Below, piece after piece: positions 53,640 through 62,225 of a stretch of DNA of 64,000 bases; position 1 is the first letter of the stretch, and every line of letters begins with the position of its first letter. The notes under the pieces were generated by a model. The model was given only the letters and a program-made list of their open reading frames with translations. It was not told the DNA's origin and ran no database searches. The position numbers and the translations under genes were made by a program. The DNA comes from an uncultured Flavobacteriales bacterium. GTDB lineage: Bacteria > Bacteroidota > Bacteroidia > Flavobacteriales_D > Sanyastnellaceae. The DNA lies in assembly GCA_938085425.1 (NCBI GenBank), contig CALKGQ010000011.1, positions 124,001-188,000 on the forward strand. The letters run 5' to 3'.

Positions 53640-53696
53640 GTCTGAAAGTTGCGGCATGTTGGGTTATCGGAATGTGAACTTGGCGTGAAGGAATCC

Positions 53697-55049
53697 TCAG
53701 GGCGATGGTTGATTCGCCTTTTGAACGGTTTTCAGGTAAACTTCCCATTTGGACCTGACCTCAGCAAAGGCGTCGTCGTTCCAAAAGGTTTGCCCCTCTT
53801 TGGCATCTTTTTCATGAAACATGGCGCTCACGTGCCACCCATAAAACCGTGAACCGGCCTGGCCCCACACCCATGTGGCTCCTGCCGCGAGCCAACCAAG
53901 CCCGTCAGGCGCCAACGCCGCAGCCAGGGCACACGTGAACAGCCACCAAAGGGGAAGCATGACAATGCCGTAGCCCAACCTCATTGTGGACACAAATTCG
54001 GGCTTGCGTACGCTCCTCTGGACCCACCATTTCACCAAGGCCATGGCGGGCCAGGTGCTGGCATGGGCGAGGATTGCCAGAGGGGTGAACAGGGCCAACC
54101 AGGTCCTGGAGGACCGCACGTCCTCTTTCTTCCAGCCCCAAGCTTCAGGCCTGCTTGGAGAGCCCATGGCGGACCATGCGTCCATCCAATCGCCATGTGC
54201 CTTCTTGATGCCTTCAGCCCATTGGGGCTCGTTCGCCCACTGGTGGGCCCAAGCTTGCAGCAAGGTGGGCACCTTCGACCATGACGAGGTGGACCGTTCG
54301 GTGGTGCGAAGGGCCCGCAATGCGTGGTGAAGGAATGGCTGGGCTTCGGCTGGCTGCAGATCCACCATCACCTCTCTCATGGCCTTGGAGACGCGTTCAT
54401 TCAATGCCGGTTTGTCAATGGTCCCATCTTCCAACAAAAGGTCCGCAAACGGCACGGGCTGACCGATGCGCATTCTGAATCCCCTTCTCCAGTCGACATA
54501 GTCTTCGTAGTCCAAGCCGATGGGGACCACTTGAATGTCCCGAAGGGCAGGATGACGCTTGGCGGACCTCGCCAGCATCTCTGCAAGGCCACCTTTCAAA
54601 GGCCTAAGCGACGGGAAAGGGTTGTGGTTGCCTTCGGGAAAAATTCCCATGGCGGCGCCGGCATGCATGCGGTCGACACACACGTCAAAGATGACGTCGT
54701 TCCGCATGCGGATGTCCTCCACACGGTCTCTTTGTCGGTAGATCGGGAGTTGGTTGTAGCCGTAGAGAATGTGTCTTGAGACTTTGTTCCAAAAGACATC
54801 GGCCCTGGTGAGCCAATGGATTTGTTGGGGCACAAATCCACAGAACGGCATGGGGTCCATCATCCCGTTTTGGTGGTTGCCCAGAAAAATGGTCGGGGTG
54901 CCTTTGGGGGGCAAGTCCTCGAGTCCCTCCAAGCCATGAATGCGGAAGTAGCGGCTGAACCCCGCCCAAACCAAGATGCGGGTGAGGCGGTAGTAGATGT
55001 GGCCCACTTGGATGGGCGGTGTCAAGATGGGGCGTTGACGTGTGGACAT
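53697..55049 (-). CDS. 1-acyl-sn-glycerol-3-phosphate acyltransferase family protein
   Basis: 450 aa membrane-associated acyltransferase for phospholipid or other glycerolipid synthesis. Acyltransferase blocks: NHQNGMMDP (HxxxxxD, as in the GPAT/DHAPAT-like subgroup), RADVFWNK, FPEGNHN, and VVPIGLDYED. The C-terminal half (about 330-430) has three hydrophobic segments. Start ATG 55049 (MSTRQRPILTPP), 16 nt after pheT, so probably transcribed with it. Confidence 0.9.
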   Translation of the reverse strand: MSTRQRPILTPPIQVGHIYYRLTRILVWAGFSRYFRIHGLEGLEDLPPKGTPTIFLGNHQNGMMDPMPFCGFVPQQIHWLTRADVFWNKVSRHILYGYNQLPIYRQRDRVEDIRMRNDVIFDVCVDRMHAGAAMGIFPEGNHNPFPSLRPLKGGLAEMLARSAKRHPALRDIQVVPIGLDYEDYVDWRRGFRMRIGQPVPFADLLLEDGTIDKPALNERVSKAMREVMVDLQPAEAQPFLHHALRALRTTERSTSSWSKVPTLLQAWAHQWANEPQWAEGIKKAHGDWMDAWSAMGSPSRPEAWGWKKEDVRSSRTWLALFTPLAILAHASTWPAMALVKWWVQRSVRKPEFVSTMRLGYGIVMLPLWWLFTCALAAALAPDGLGWLAAGATWVWGQAGSRFYGWHVSAMFHEKDAKEGQTFWNDDAFAEVRSKWEVYLKTVQKANQPSP

Positions 55050-55065
55050 GCTCAGGGGATGGGAA

Positions 55066-57564
55066 TCAGCGAAGCCGCGCGCCCGACGCCTCCAAGGCCG
55101 CCAAAATCCGTGACATTGCAGATTCAATTTGTTTGTCGGTCAGCGTTGCATCGGGGTGCTGAAGGCGAAACGCCATGGCGTAACTTTTTTCGCCCTCTTC
55201 CATCCCCTTGCCTTCGTAGACATCGAAGAGGGACACCTCTTGCAAAAGCTTGCGTTCCGCTTTTTGGGCTGCCAGACGCAGCGACTCGTAGGGGATGGAC
55301 TTGTCCACGACGAGGGCAAGATCTCGGCGAACGGAAGGAAATTTGGGCAGTTCTTTTGCCTTGATCTTCCGCTTGCGGACGGCTTTCCAAAGTTGTGCCA
55401 CATCAAAATCGGCCCAATACACGGGCGCATGGACACCACAAGCTTCAGCCACATGGGGTTGGACAAGTCCCCAACGTCCCACCTCTTTTCCATTGGGATG
55501 TCGAAGGATGAGCCCCTCTGCCAGCAGCCCTTCCGTTTCCGTTTCAGACTCCGCGAGCACTTTGAGCCCCACGGCATCCATCAGGGCTTCCACAGCATGC
55601 TTCAGATCGTAAAGCCCCGCTTGACCTTCTTTTCCTTTCGCCCTGTTCCAACTCTCTGGATGCGCGCGTCCTGTGATCCAGAGACTCAGGTGTTCTTTCT
55701 CGTCGTACATGAACTTGTCTTCACCACCGTCTTGTGGGGTCAATTTGCGACGGTAGGACCGACCAAACTCAAACATCCTGAGGTTGGGGTGCTGGTGGTT
55801 CGTGTTGCGCGCAATGGCTTCCAGGCCCTGAAAAATCAAGCTTTGCCGCATGGCACCCAGGTCAGAGCTCAAAGGATTGAGCATGGGCACACTTTCTTCT
55901 GGCGTCAAATCCCTGTCCTTCACAAGCTCTGCATAAGAAGCCTTGGTCAAAGAGTTGGACATGATTTCACTGAATCCGAGATGGACCAAGAGCTCACGCC
56001 AACCGAACAAAACGTCCTCCCGGCTGGGTTTTTCAGGCACCTCAAGGGTTCCGGACATGCGTGAGGGGAGGGGCACGTGGTCAAAACCATGGATGCGAAG
56101 CACCTCTTCGGCAAGGTCTGCAGGACGTGTCACATCGCTTCGGTAGGCCGGCACCACGAGGGACCATGTGTTGTCCTCTTCCTTGGAAATCGAAATGTCA
56201 AGCGCCTCCATGATGGACCTCAATCGATGGCGTTCAATCTCCGTTCCCAAAAAGCCAAACAGCCAAGTCAAGTCGAGTTCAACATGGGCTTCTTCCACCC
56301 TCGGGGAGCCAACAAATTCAACAGCTGCTTTCAACTCAGCCCCCGACCATTCGGTCAGCAAGGCCACGCAGCGTTCTGCCGCCTTTTTCACGGTTTGGGG
56401 GTCGACCCCTCGCTCAAAGCGGAAGCTGGCATCCGTGCTCAGCCCATGGCGCTTGGCGGTTTTTCTCACCGTCACAGGATGGAACCAAGCAGCTTCGATC
56501 AGCACCTTGGTGGTGGCGTCGGACACGCCACTGTGCGCACCTCCGTAGACGCCAGCCAAACACATGGGCGCTTGTTCGTCGGCAATCACCAAGTCTCTGG
56601 CGTCCAATTCCCGATCTTGTCCATCCAAGGTTTGGAAGGGCTCCGCGGCATGCGCATTGCGCACCACCATTTTGGAACCTTGGATGCAGTCAAGGTCGAA
56701 TGCATGAAGGGGATGGCCCCATTCGTGCAAGACCAAATTGGTGGCGTCCACCACGTTGTTGATGGGTTGGACCCCAATGGCACGAAGTTGCTTTTGGGCC
56801 CAATCTGGGCTGGGCTGAATGTTCACCCCGTGTAGTTCCACTGCGAGATAATGCGGACAATCCTCTTGGGCTTGCACATCGAGTTCGAACGATGCCTGTT
56901 GTTGGAGGGCCACGTCCAGAGAGGTCAATTGGGGCACCACAAGCTCGCCAACCTTCATGGGGCCTATGCCCTCGACGGTTCCATGCATAAGCCCTGCGCG
57001 AAGGTCCCTTGCAACACCCCAGTGGCCCATGGCATCGTTGCGGTTGGGCGTCAAACCGATTTCAATGACTTCATCTCCTTCCATGCCCAGCACATCGCCC
57101 AGGTGCGCCCCCACAGACACTCCTTCGTCAAGGACCATGATGCCGTCATGGCTGCTGCCCAGTCCAAGTTCGTCTTCTGCGCAGATCATGCCCAAAGACA
57201 CCTCGCCCCTGATTTTGCCTTTCTTGATTTTGAAAGGTTCACCAGATTGGGGATGAAGGGTGGTGCCTACCGTCGCGACCGGTACTTTTTGGCCTTCTGC
57301 CACATTGGCTGCACCACAGACGATGGTCAAGGGACCGTCATCGTGCCCGATGTCTACGGTGCAAATGCGCAAACGGTCGGCATTGGGATGGGGTGCCAAG
57401 CCAGTCACAAGTCCCACCACCACGCCCCTCAAACCTCCTGGGACGTCTTCGACAGTTTCCACGCCTTCCACTTCCAGTCCCGTGGCCGTGAGGACTTGGG
57501 CTGCTTCTGCCACTTCGACGTCGAAGGGAAACAATTGTCGGAGCCAGCGTGCGGAAATCTTCAT
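55066..57564 (-). CDS. pheT: Phenylalanyl-tRNA synthetase, beta subunit
   Basis: 832 aa subunit of the (alpha-beta)2 enzyme. N-terminal MKISARWLRQLFPFDV, EMAP/OB tRNA-binding domain (about 40-150), B3/B4 editing domain, B5 domain, catalytic-like core, and the C-terminal ferredoxin-fold anticodon-binding domain (FPSVRRDLALVVDKSIPYE). ATG 57564 chosen on the conserved start. A TAGATTTG box lies 33 nt upstream. pheS is 1.9 kb away on the opposite strand, beyond tRNA-Pro. Confidence 0.96.
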   Translation of the reverse strand: MKISARWLRQLFPFDVEVAEAAQVLTATGLEVEGVETVEDVPGGLRGVVVGLVTGLAPHPNADRLRICTVDIGHDDGPLTIVCGAANVAEGQKVPVATVGTTLHPQSGEPFKIKKGKIRGEVSLGMICAEDELGLGSSHDGIMVLDEGVSVGAHLGDVLGMEGDEVIEIGLTPNRNDAMGHWGVARDLRAGLMHGTVEGIGPMKVGELVVPQLTSLDVALQQQASFELDVQAQEDCPHYLAVELHGVNIQPSPDWAQKQLRAIGVQPINNVVDATNLVLHEWGHPLHAFDLDCIQGSKMVVRNAHAAEPFQTLDGQDRELDARDLVIADEQAPMCLAGVYGGAHSGVSDATTKVLIEAAWFHPVTVRKTAKRHGLSTDASFRFERGVDPQTVKKAAERCVALLTEWSGAELKAAVEFVGSPRVEEAHVELDLTWLFGFLGTEIERHRLRSIMEALDISISKEEDNTWSLVVPAYRSDVTRPADLAEEVLRIHGFDHVPLPSRMSGTLEVPEKPSREDVLFGWRELLVHLGFSEIMSNSLTKASYAELVKDRDLTPEESVPMLNPLSSDLGAMRQSLIFQGLEAIARNTNHQHPNLRMFEFGRSYRRKLTPQDGGEDKFMYDEKEHLSLWITGRAHPESWNRAKGKEGQAGLYDLKHAVEALMDAVGLKVLAESETETEGLLAEGLILRHPNGKEVGRWGLVQPHVAEACGVHAPVYWADFDVAQLWKAVRKRKIKAKELPKFPSVRRDLALVVDKSIPYESLRLAAQKAERKLLQEVSLFDVYEGKGMEEGEKSYAMAFRLQHPDATLTDKQIESAMSRILAALEASGARLR

Positions 57565-57597
57565 GGGGTCGATTGAGGGGTTGCCTAAGTCTTCTTG

Positions 57598-57605
57598 CAA
57601 ATCTA
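57598..57605 (-). promoter_or_regulatory. -7 box of pheT
   Basis: TAGATTTG, exact match to TAnnTTTG, 33 nt before ATG 57564. Confidence 0.45.
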
Positions 57606-57642
57606 CTTTGTTCGTGGCTTTTTCTTGTGGAAGAAAAACACC

Positions 57643-57650
57643 TACATTTG
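57643..57650 (+). promoter_or_regulatory. -7 box of tRNA-Pro
   Basis: TACATTTG, exact match to TAnnTTTG, 11 nt before the tRNA 5' end. A TTG sits only 15 nt upstream of it. Confidence 0.5.
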
Positions 57651-57661
57651 CACCCCTCCAT

Positions 57662-57734
57662 CGGGATGTAGCTCAGTTGGTAGAGTACGCGTCTGGGGGA
57701 CGTGTGGTCGCTGGTTCAAGTCCAGTCATCCCGA
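57662..57734 (+). tRNA. tRNA-Pro (anticodon GGG)
   Basis: Cloverleaf read by hand: acceptor CGGGATG/CATCCCG (57662-57668, 57727-57733), D-arm GCTC...GAGT, anticodon stem CGCGT/ACGTG with loop CTGGGGG (GGG at 57695-57697), T-arm GCTGG-TTCAAGT-CCAGT, discriminator A 57734. The C1-G72 pair and A73 are typical of bacterial tRNA-Pro. CCA is not encoded in full. Flanked by its own promoter box and a strong terminator. Confidence 0.96.
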
Positions 57735-57735
57735 C

Positions 57736-57764
57736 AAAAGCCACGAAACTCGTGGCTTTTTTTT
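57736..57764 (+). terminator. Intrinsic terminator of tRNA-Pro
   Basis: AAAAGCCACG/CGTGGCTTTT stem with a 5-nt loop followed by a run of eight T, starting 2 nt after the tRNA. Confidence 0.9.
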
Positions 57765-57787
57765 GTCTTCAACAACCCTGTCCGACC

Positions 57788-58153
57788 ATGGATTTCGCAT
57801 TTGAGAAAGATTGGCTGGCCCTTGTTCGGCTCATGATGGAGCGTTTTGGGGACGAGCCCGATGTCACGAGCATGGTGTTTGCAGTGGGCCTTCAAGAGGC
57901 AGGGCAAGGCGCAAAGCGCTACAAAAAGGATGAAAAGCTGGACTTGATGCACGTCGGGGTGTGCACCTTGCTCGAGCCTTTGGGACACTACGTGAGGGAC
58001 GGAGAGGACGAGGAGGGATGGCCTCACTTCCGCACGGGGACCCCAATCCCGGCATTGACGCCTGAGGAGCAAGAAATCATGATGAAACGGGCGTTGCTCG
58101 ACTACTTCGCCGCTTGGCTTGGTCGCGACACTGGGGAGAACTTGGTGGACTGA
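57788..58153 (+). CDS. Conserved hypothetical protein
   Basis: 121-residue acidic soluble protein, MDFAFEKDWLALVRLMMERF at the start, then KRYKKDEKLDLMHVGVCTLLEPLGHY and a C-terminal helix ALLDYFAAWL. I recall similar uncharacterised Bacteroidota proteins with a KxDLMHIAICTLLEP-like core, but no function is known. Start ATG 57788 is the first after the tRNA terminator; no clear promoter box was seen in the 23-nt gap. Confidence 0.78.
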   Translation: MDFAFEKDWLALVRLMMERFGDEPDVTSMVFAVGLQEAGQGAKRYKKDEKLDLMHVGVCTLLEPLGHYVRDGEDEEGWPHFRTGTPIPALTPEEQEIMMKRALLDYFAAWLGRDTGENLVD

Positions 58154-58178
58154 AAGACTTGGAGGGAAGACCTGGGGG

Positions 58179-58559
58179 TCATTCCATGATCACGGTCGTC
58201 TCGTTGGTCAGCATCTCTTCAATTTTGATGAGACCTGTGCCGGTCAGGGCACCCTTGGTGCATTCCACGTCGAGCACTGCGAAACCTGCCTGTCCTGCCA
58301 CGTAGAAGGAGGAGAAGTTGAAGGAGGTGAACCCTTGGTTGGAAGTGACCTGCGTGGTGTCGAAACGGGGCTCTCCGACAAAGTCCTCGTCCAACGAGCC
58401 CAGGGCAAACAAACGCACCTCTGCATCCGACACGGGAACTTCCTCACCGCCTTCCATACGGACCACGTAGATGTTGGCAATGGTGTCGTCCATTTCATAG
58501 CAACCGCCGATCATCAGGGTGGCTGCTGCCAACAATGCAATTGAGAAAATTCTTGTCAT
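58179..58559 (-). CDS. Small putative lipoprotein of unknown function
   Basis: 126 aa. ATG 58559 gives a lipoprotein signal peptide with lipobox IGGC at about 17-20, followed by a beta-rich domain (VYVVRMEGG-like IYVVRMEGGEEVPVSDAEV, FDTTQVTSNQGF). It resembles small carboxypeptidase-regulatory or transthyretin-like folds, but the match is too weak to assign. Diverges from the cyclophilin lipoprotein gene; a poor TACCCTAG box lies 13 nt upstream. Confidence 0.7.
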   Translation of the reverse strand: MTRIFSIALLAAATLMIGGCYEMDDTIANIYVVRMEGGEEVPVSDAEVRLFALGSLDEDFVGEPRFDTTQVTSNQGFTSFNFSSFYVAGQAGFAVLDVECTKGALTGTGLIKIEEMLTNETTVIME

Positions 58560-58585
58560 GGTCGTGTCGTGTCTAGGGTAGCGTC

Positions 58586-58593
58586 TAACTTTG
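58586..58593 (+). promoter_or_regulatory. -7 box of the cyclophilin lipoprotein gene
   Basis: TAACTTTG, exact match to TAnnTTTG, 16 nt before ATG 58610. Confidence 0.45.
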
Positions 58594-58609
58594 ACGTCAG
58601 ACCCCAAAG

Positions 58610-59392
58610 ATGATGAAAAAAGACCAAATGCGTTTCTTCACCCCCACCTTCTTCGCCAGTTCTTTGATGCTGGCCGTGTCGCTTTTGTTGATATCTGCCT
58701 CTGGATGTGAGACCAAAATGGACCAAGGTTCAGGTGCTTCTGAAGGCCCAGCGATGGTGCAGATTGACACGCGTTTTGGCCCCATGGTGGTGCAACTGAG
58801 CGATTCCACACCTCAGCACCGAGACAACTTTCTCAAACTCGTGGAGGACAGCTTCTACGACAGCCTGATTTTCCACCGCGTGATCCGAGAGTTCATGGTG
58901 CAAGGAGGCGATCCCCAAAGCAAGGGAGCTTCTGCCGACACGCGCTTGGGCAGTGGAGGCCCGGGATACACCATCGAGGCAGAGATCCGCGCCGACCACC
59001 TTCATTTCAAGGGAGCCCTGTCTGCGGCGCGTCAAGGAGACAATGTCAACCCGGAGCGCCGGAGTTCAGGAAGTCAGTTTTACCTGGTTCAGGGACGTCC
59101 CTTCAGCGAAGTGGAAATGAGCGGAATCGAGGGACGCATCGCCAACTTCGCCAATGAATACGGCAAGGGTTTGGAGAATGTTGAGAACGGTCAGTTTGTC
59201 TATTCTGACTCGTCCAAGGCGACTTACAAAAGACTTGGCGGCACGCCGTTCTTGGACATGCAGTACACTGTATTCGGCTACGTGGTGGAGGGGCTCGACA
59301 TCATCGACAGCATTGCCGCAGTGCCCACCGACCGTCGCCGTGGCGACCGTCCAATGGAGGACGTGGTGATGCGCATGAAGCGTTTGAACTGA
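58610..59392 (+). CDS. Cyclophilin-type peptidyl-prolyl isomerase lipoprotein
   Basis: 260 aa exported PPIase. Signal peptide with lipobox SASGC at about 29-33. Cyclophilin domain (about 48-258): FHRVIREFMVQGGDP carries the catalytic Arg-Phe segment, then GSQFYLV and FGYVVEGLDIIDSI. An insertion of about 40 residues (VEMSGIEGRIANFANEYGKG) between the core strands is typical of Bacteroidota periplasmic cyclophilins. Start may be either of the adjacent ATGs at 58610 or 58613. Likely a periplasmic or outer-membrane-tethered folding factor. Confidence 0.92.
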   Translation: MMKKDQMRFFTPTFFASSLMLAVSLLLISASGCETKMDQGSGASEGPAMVQIDTRFGPMVVQLSDSTPQHRDNFLKLVEDSFYDSLIFHRVIREFMVQGGDPQSKGASADTRLGSGGPGYTIEAEIRADHLHFKGALSAARQGDNVNPERRSSGSQFYLVQGRPFSEVEMSGIEGRIANFANEYGKGLENVENGQFVYSDSSKATYKRLGGTPFLDMQYTVFGYVVEGLDIIDSIAAVPTDRRRGDRPMEDVVMRMKRLN

Positions 59393-59425
59393 GTTTGGAG
59401 GCAGTTGGATGCAAACCCAAATCAC

Positions 59426-60442
59426 ATGAAGGATCAAATCGAGGCATTGTTGAAGGAGGTGGCGCAGGTCCAGTTGTCTGGACCTGACGAAGTGGAATCC
59501 TTTCGCGTGTCCTTTTTGGGCCGAAAAGGAAAGATGAAGGATTTGATGGCAGCCTTCAAGGAGGTGCCTGGGGAAGAAAAAAGAGAGCTTGGCCCCATGC
59601 TCAACGGCCTCAAGCAAGCGGTGGAAGCCAAGGTCAAGGAGGCCCAACAATCCACACGTACGGCGGCCCAAGCATCTGGGTTGGATGCCACAAGACCTTC
59701 AGGCGGTGTGCCTGTCGGCACGCACCACCCCCTGCAGGTGGTGAGGCGTGAAATCGTGGAGATTTTCCAAAACATGGGGTTTGCCGTGGCGGAAGGCCCC
59801 GAGGTGGAGGACGATTGGCATGTGTTCAGCGGACTCAACTTCCCACCGGAGCACCCTGCTCGGGACATGCAAGACACCTTTTTTGTAGAGCGAGATCCCG
59901 ACGTGTTGTTGCGGACCCACACCAGTTCGGTTCAAGTGCGTGAAATGGAAAAGCGCGAACCACCGATGCGCTTGATCATGCCAGGCAGGGTCTTCAGAAA
60001 CGAAGCCATTTCAGCACGGGCCCATTGCATGTTCCACCAAATCGAAGGTCTCTACATCGACAAAGACGTGTCGTTTGCAGACCTCAAGCAAACCTTGCTG
60101 CATTTTGCGCGGTGCTTCTTTGGTCCAGATACAGACATCCGACTGCGCCCATCCTATTTCCCCTTCACCGAGCCCAGCGCCGAGGTCGACGTGTATTGGG
60201 GGTTGAAAACGGAAGTGGACAAGCGCATCACCAAAGGCACCGGTTGGCTCGAAATTTTGGGTTGTGGAATGGTGGACCCCAATGTCTTGGAAGCCAATGG
60301 CATCGACTCGAAGGTCTACAGTGGTTATGCGTTTGGCATGGGCATCGAACGCATCACCATGTTGCGGTACCAAATTGGGGACTTGCGTCACTTTTTTGAA
60401 AACGACGTTCGCTTCCTCGATCAATTCGCAGGAGAGCGCTAG
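59426..60442 (+). CDS. pheS: Phenylalanyl-tRNA synthetase, alpha subunit
   Basis: 338 aa catalytic subunit. N-terminal coiled coil (about 1-85), then the class II core: motif 1 region (PLQVVRREIVEIFQNMGFAVAEG), motif 2 (GRVFRNEAISARAHCMFHQIEGL), and motif 3 (GYAFGMGIERITMLRY). ATG 59426 (MKDQIEALL) chosen over the TTG that opens the frame. It is 33 nt after the cyclophilin gene and convergent with the TPR gene, 6 bp apart; unlike many bacteria it is not adjacent to pheT. Confidence 0.96.
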   Translation: MKDQIEALLKEVAQVQLSGPDEVESFRVSFLGRKGKMKDLMAAFKEVPGEEKRELGPMLNGLKQAVEAKVKEAQQSTRTAAQASGLDATRPSGGVPVGTHHPLQVVRREIVEIFQNMGFAVAEGPEVEDDWHVFSGLNFPPEHPARDMQDTFFVERDPDVLLRTHTSSVQVREMEKREPPMRLIMPGRVFRNEAISARAHCMFHQIEGLYIDKDVSFADLKQTLLHFARCFFGPDTDIRLRPSYFPFTEPSAEVDVYWGLKTEVDKRITKGTGWLEILGCGMVDPNVLEANGIDSKVYSGYAFGMGIERITMLRYQIGDLRHFFENDVRFLDQFAGER

Positions 60443-60448
60443 CCCCAC

Positions 60449-62137
60449 TTAGACCTGCTGGTGGGGCAACAGGAAGGTCAATGCCAATTCCCCTGTCACC
60501 TTCTTTTCGACCGTGAATCTGCCTGCAAGCTTTTCAATTTGAACCAACACGGGGTTCCATGTGCTGCTGTGCACACCGCCGGCAAACATGCGCTGAAGCT
60601 CAAGCGTGGAGGGGGTTTCCGGACCTTCGATTTGCACGTGAATGCCATGCCAGTCGTTTCGAATGGTGCCGGTCAAAGGAGCGTCTGATGGGCTTTGGGG
60701 CAACAGTTTTCGCACCGTGGCAGAGAGCAAGGAAAGCAGGCCTTCCGGGGCTGTGGAACCTTCGGAGCTGCCTTCAAATTCCCATTCAATGGCTGTGCCA
60801 TGGTCCGTCTCCAAGGAGGCAATGATGTCGTCGAAGTCGAGGCGGTTGGGCCGTGTCAGGACTTCTTCCACGCCACCTTGTTCTCCGATGCCATAGCCCG
60901 AGAGCTCCATCTCCTTTCCTAGTTCGCCCGTGGGCTCACCGGCCGCCATGCGTTGCATGCGCAATGCCCGCACCCGCTCTTTGCGAAGCGCTTGCTTGAG
61001 TTGGTTGGAACGCAATGAAGTGGCCAAAAGCCCTAGAAGAATCAGGGCACATGCAAAGGGCCATGGTCCAGGAGAAGGACTGGGTTGCATGGCCTTGGCG
61101 GCTGCCAGTTCGAAGGGGTCGTCGCTCATCACTGGATAGGAGGAGAATCCTTTGGCATCGCCCGAAGTCTTGGCCGTTTGCAAAAGGGCAAGGGTCAAGC
61201 TGTCCGCCAAGGCAAGGTGACCGTACGCGGCCCCTTCGGCCCCTCGTTCTTTTTCAAACCGGGCCTGTTCCCTGGCGATCCGCGCGCGCAGAGAAAGGTC
61301 CGCCAGCTGATGTGCAGTTCTGCTCGCCTCGTGAAAGGCCAGGAGGGCTTCGAGCGGCTTTTGGGCCCGCTCAGCGGAGACCGCCACCCTCAACTGCCCC
61401 AAGGTCCAACGCTCCGCATCTGCAATGGGGTCGCAAAGTTGGACCATTTTTTTGGCCAAAGACAGGGCTTCCTGCATGCGGTTGGTGGAAGTGAGCAAGG
61501 TGTGAAGGTGGGTCAATTCCCCCAAGGCTTGGTCCCGTTCAGATGGCCGGACCTCTCGGACATAGGCATCGATGGCGAGGTCTGCCAAGGGATGGCCCAA
61601 CATGGCTCCTGCTTGGAGACGCAAGCCTCTCGCCCGGACCCCTTTTTGGAGGGTGGTGGCGTCCCAGGTGGCTTGCCAATGTCCTTGGACAAAATGCAAT
61701 TCCGCCAAGGAAAGTTCCATCTTGGGCACGAGCGCGGCCATGGGGCCAAGCTCTTGCTCTTTGGTCAGTGTGCGCAGGGCGTCGGCGGTTCGGCCACAGG
61801 CGACAAGGAGCTGGGCCAATTCCAACGACAGGGGTGTGCGTCGATAGGTCGGGCAGGTGGCACAAGTCCGCATGGCGAGCAGAAGCTCTTGTTTGGCCTC
61901 TGAGAGGTTGCCGGCATTCCATTGGATGTGGCCCATCCCTAGATGGGTTCGGGCCAAATCGCAACCTGAAAGTGGCTCGGACAAGAGTGTTCTGTAAAGA
62001 GAGAGCGCTTGGACCACCTTGCCTTGCATGCGCATGGTGTCGGCGCGGTCCAAAAGAGCCGGTGCCGCAACCAGCCCATAGGAGAGGCCCATCCACAGGC
62101 CTAGGATTCCAACGAAATATGACCGCATGCGTGGCAT
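60449..62137 (-). CDS. TPR protein with one transmembrane helix and a degenerate histidine-kinase-like tail
   Basis: 562 aa. Start ATG 62137 (MPRMRSYFVGILGLWMG) is set by a TACCTTGG box 5 nt upstream and yields a signal peptide. About 25-370 are helical TPR-like repeats (ADTMRMQGKVVQALSLYRTL, LELAQLLVACGRTADALRTL). A TM helix follows (about 393-412, PWPFACALILLGLLATSL), then a basic coiled segment and a C-terminal ~170 residues. The end, PVLVQIEKLAGRFTVEKK and ALTFLLP, resembles the last strands of a HATPase domain, but no H-box, N-box Asn or G1 DxG can be found. Probably a signalling pseudo-kinase descended from TPR-sensor kinases (inference). Confidence 0.75.
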   Translation of the reverse strand: MPRMRSYFVGILGLWMGLSYGLVAAPALLDRADTMRMQGKVVQALSLYRTLLSEPLSGCDLARTHLGMGHIQWNAGNLSEAKQELLLAMRTCATCPTYRRTPLSLELAQLLVACGRTADALRTLTKEQELGPMAALVPKMELSLAELHFVQGHWQATWDATTLQKGVRARGLRLQAGAMLGHPLADLAIDAYVREVRPSERDQALGELTHLHTLLTSTNRMQEALSLAKKMVQLCDPIADAERWTLGQLRVAVSAERAQKPLEALLAFHEASRTAHQLADLSLRARIAREQARFEKERGAEGAAYGHLALADSLTLALLQTAKTSGDAKGFSSYPVMSDDPFELAAAKAMQPSPSPGPWPFACALILLGLLATSLRSNQLKQALRKERVRALRMQRMAAGEPTGELGKEMELSGYGIGEQGGVEEVLTRPNRLDFDDIIASLETDHGTAIEWEFEGSSEGSTAPEGLLSLLSATVRKLLPQSPSDAPLTGTIRNDWHGIHVQIEGPETPSTLELQRMFAGGVHSSTWNPVLVQIEKLAGRFTVEKKVTGELALTFLLPHQQV

Positions 62138-62142
62138 GACAG

Positions 62143-62150
62143 CCAAGGTA
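62143..62150 (-). promoter_or_regulatory. -7-like box abutting the TPR gene
   Basis: TACCTTGG, one mismatch to TAnnTTTG, ending 5 nt before ATG 62137. Confidence 0.4.
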
Positions 62151-62225
62151 ACTTGAGGAACCAAGTCAAATTGGGGCGCAGAGGACAGGTTTCTGACACC
62201 CCGCGGTGCATGAATGATGGAGCTG

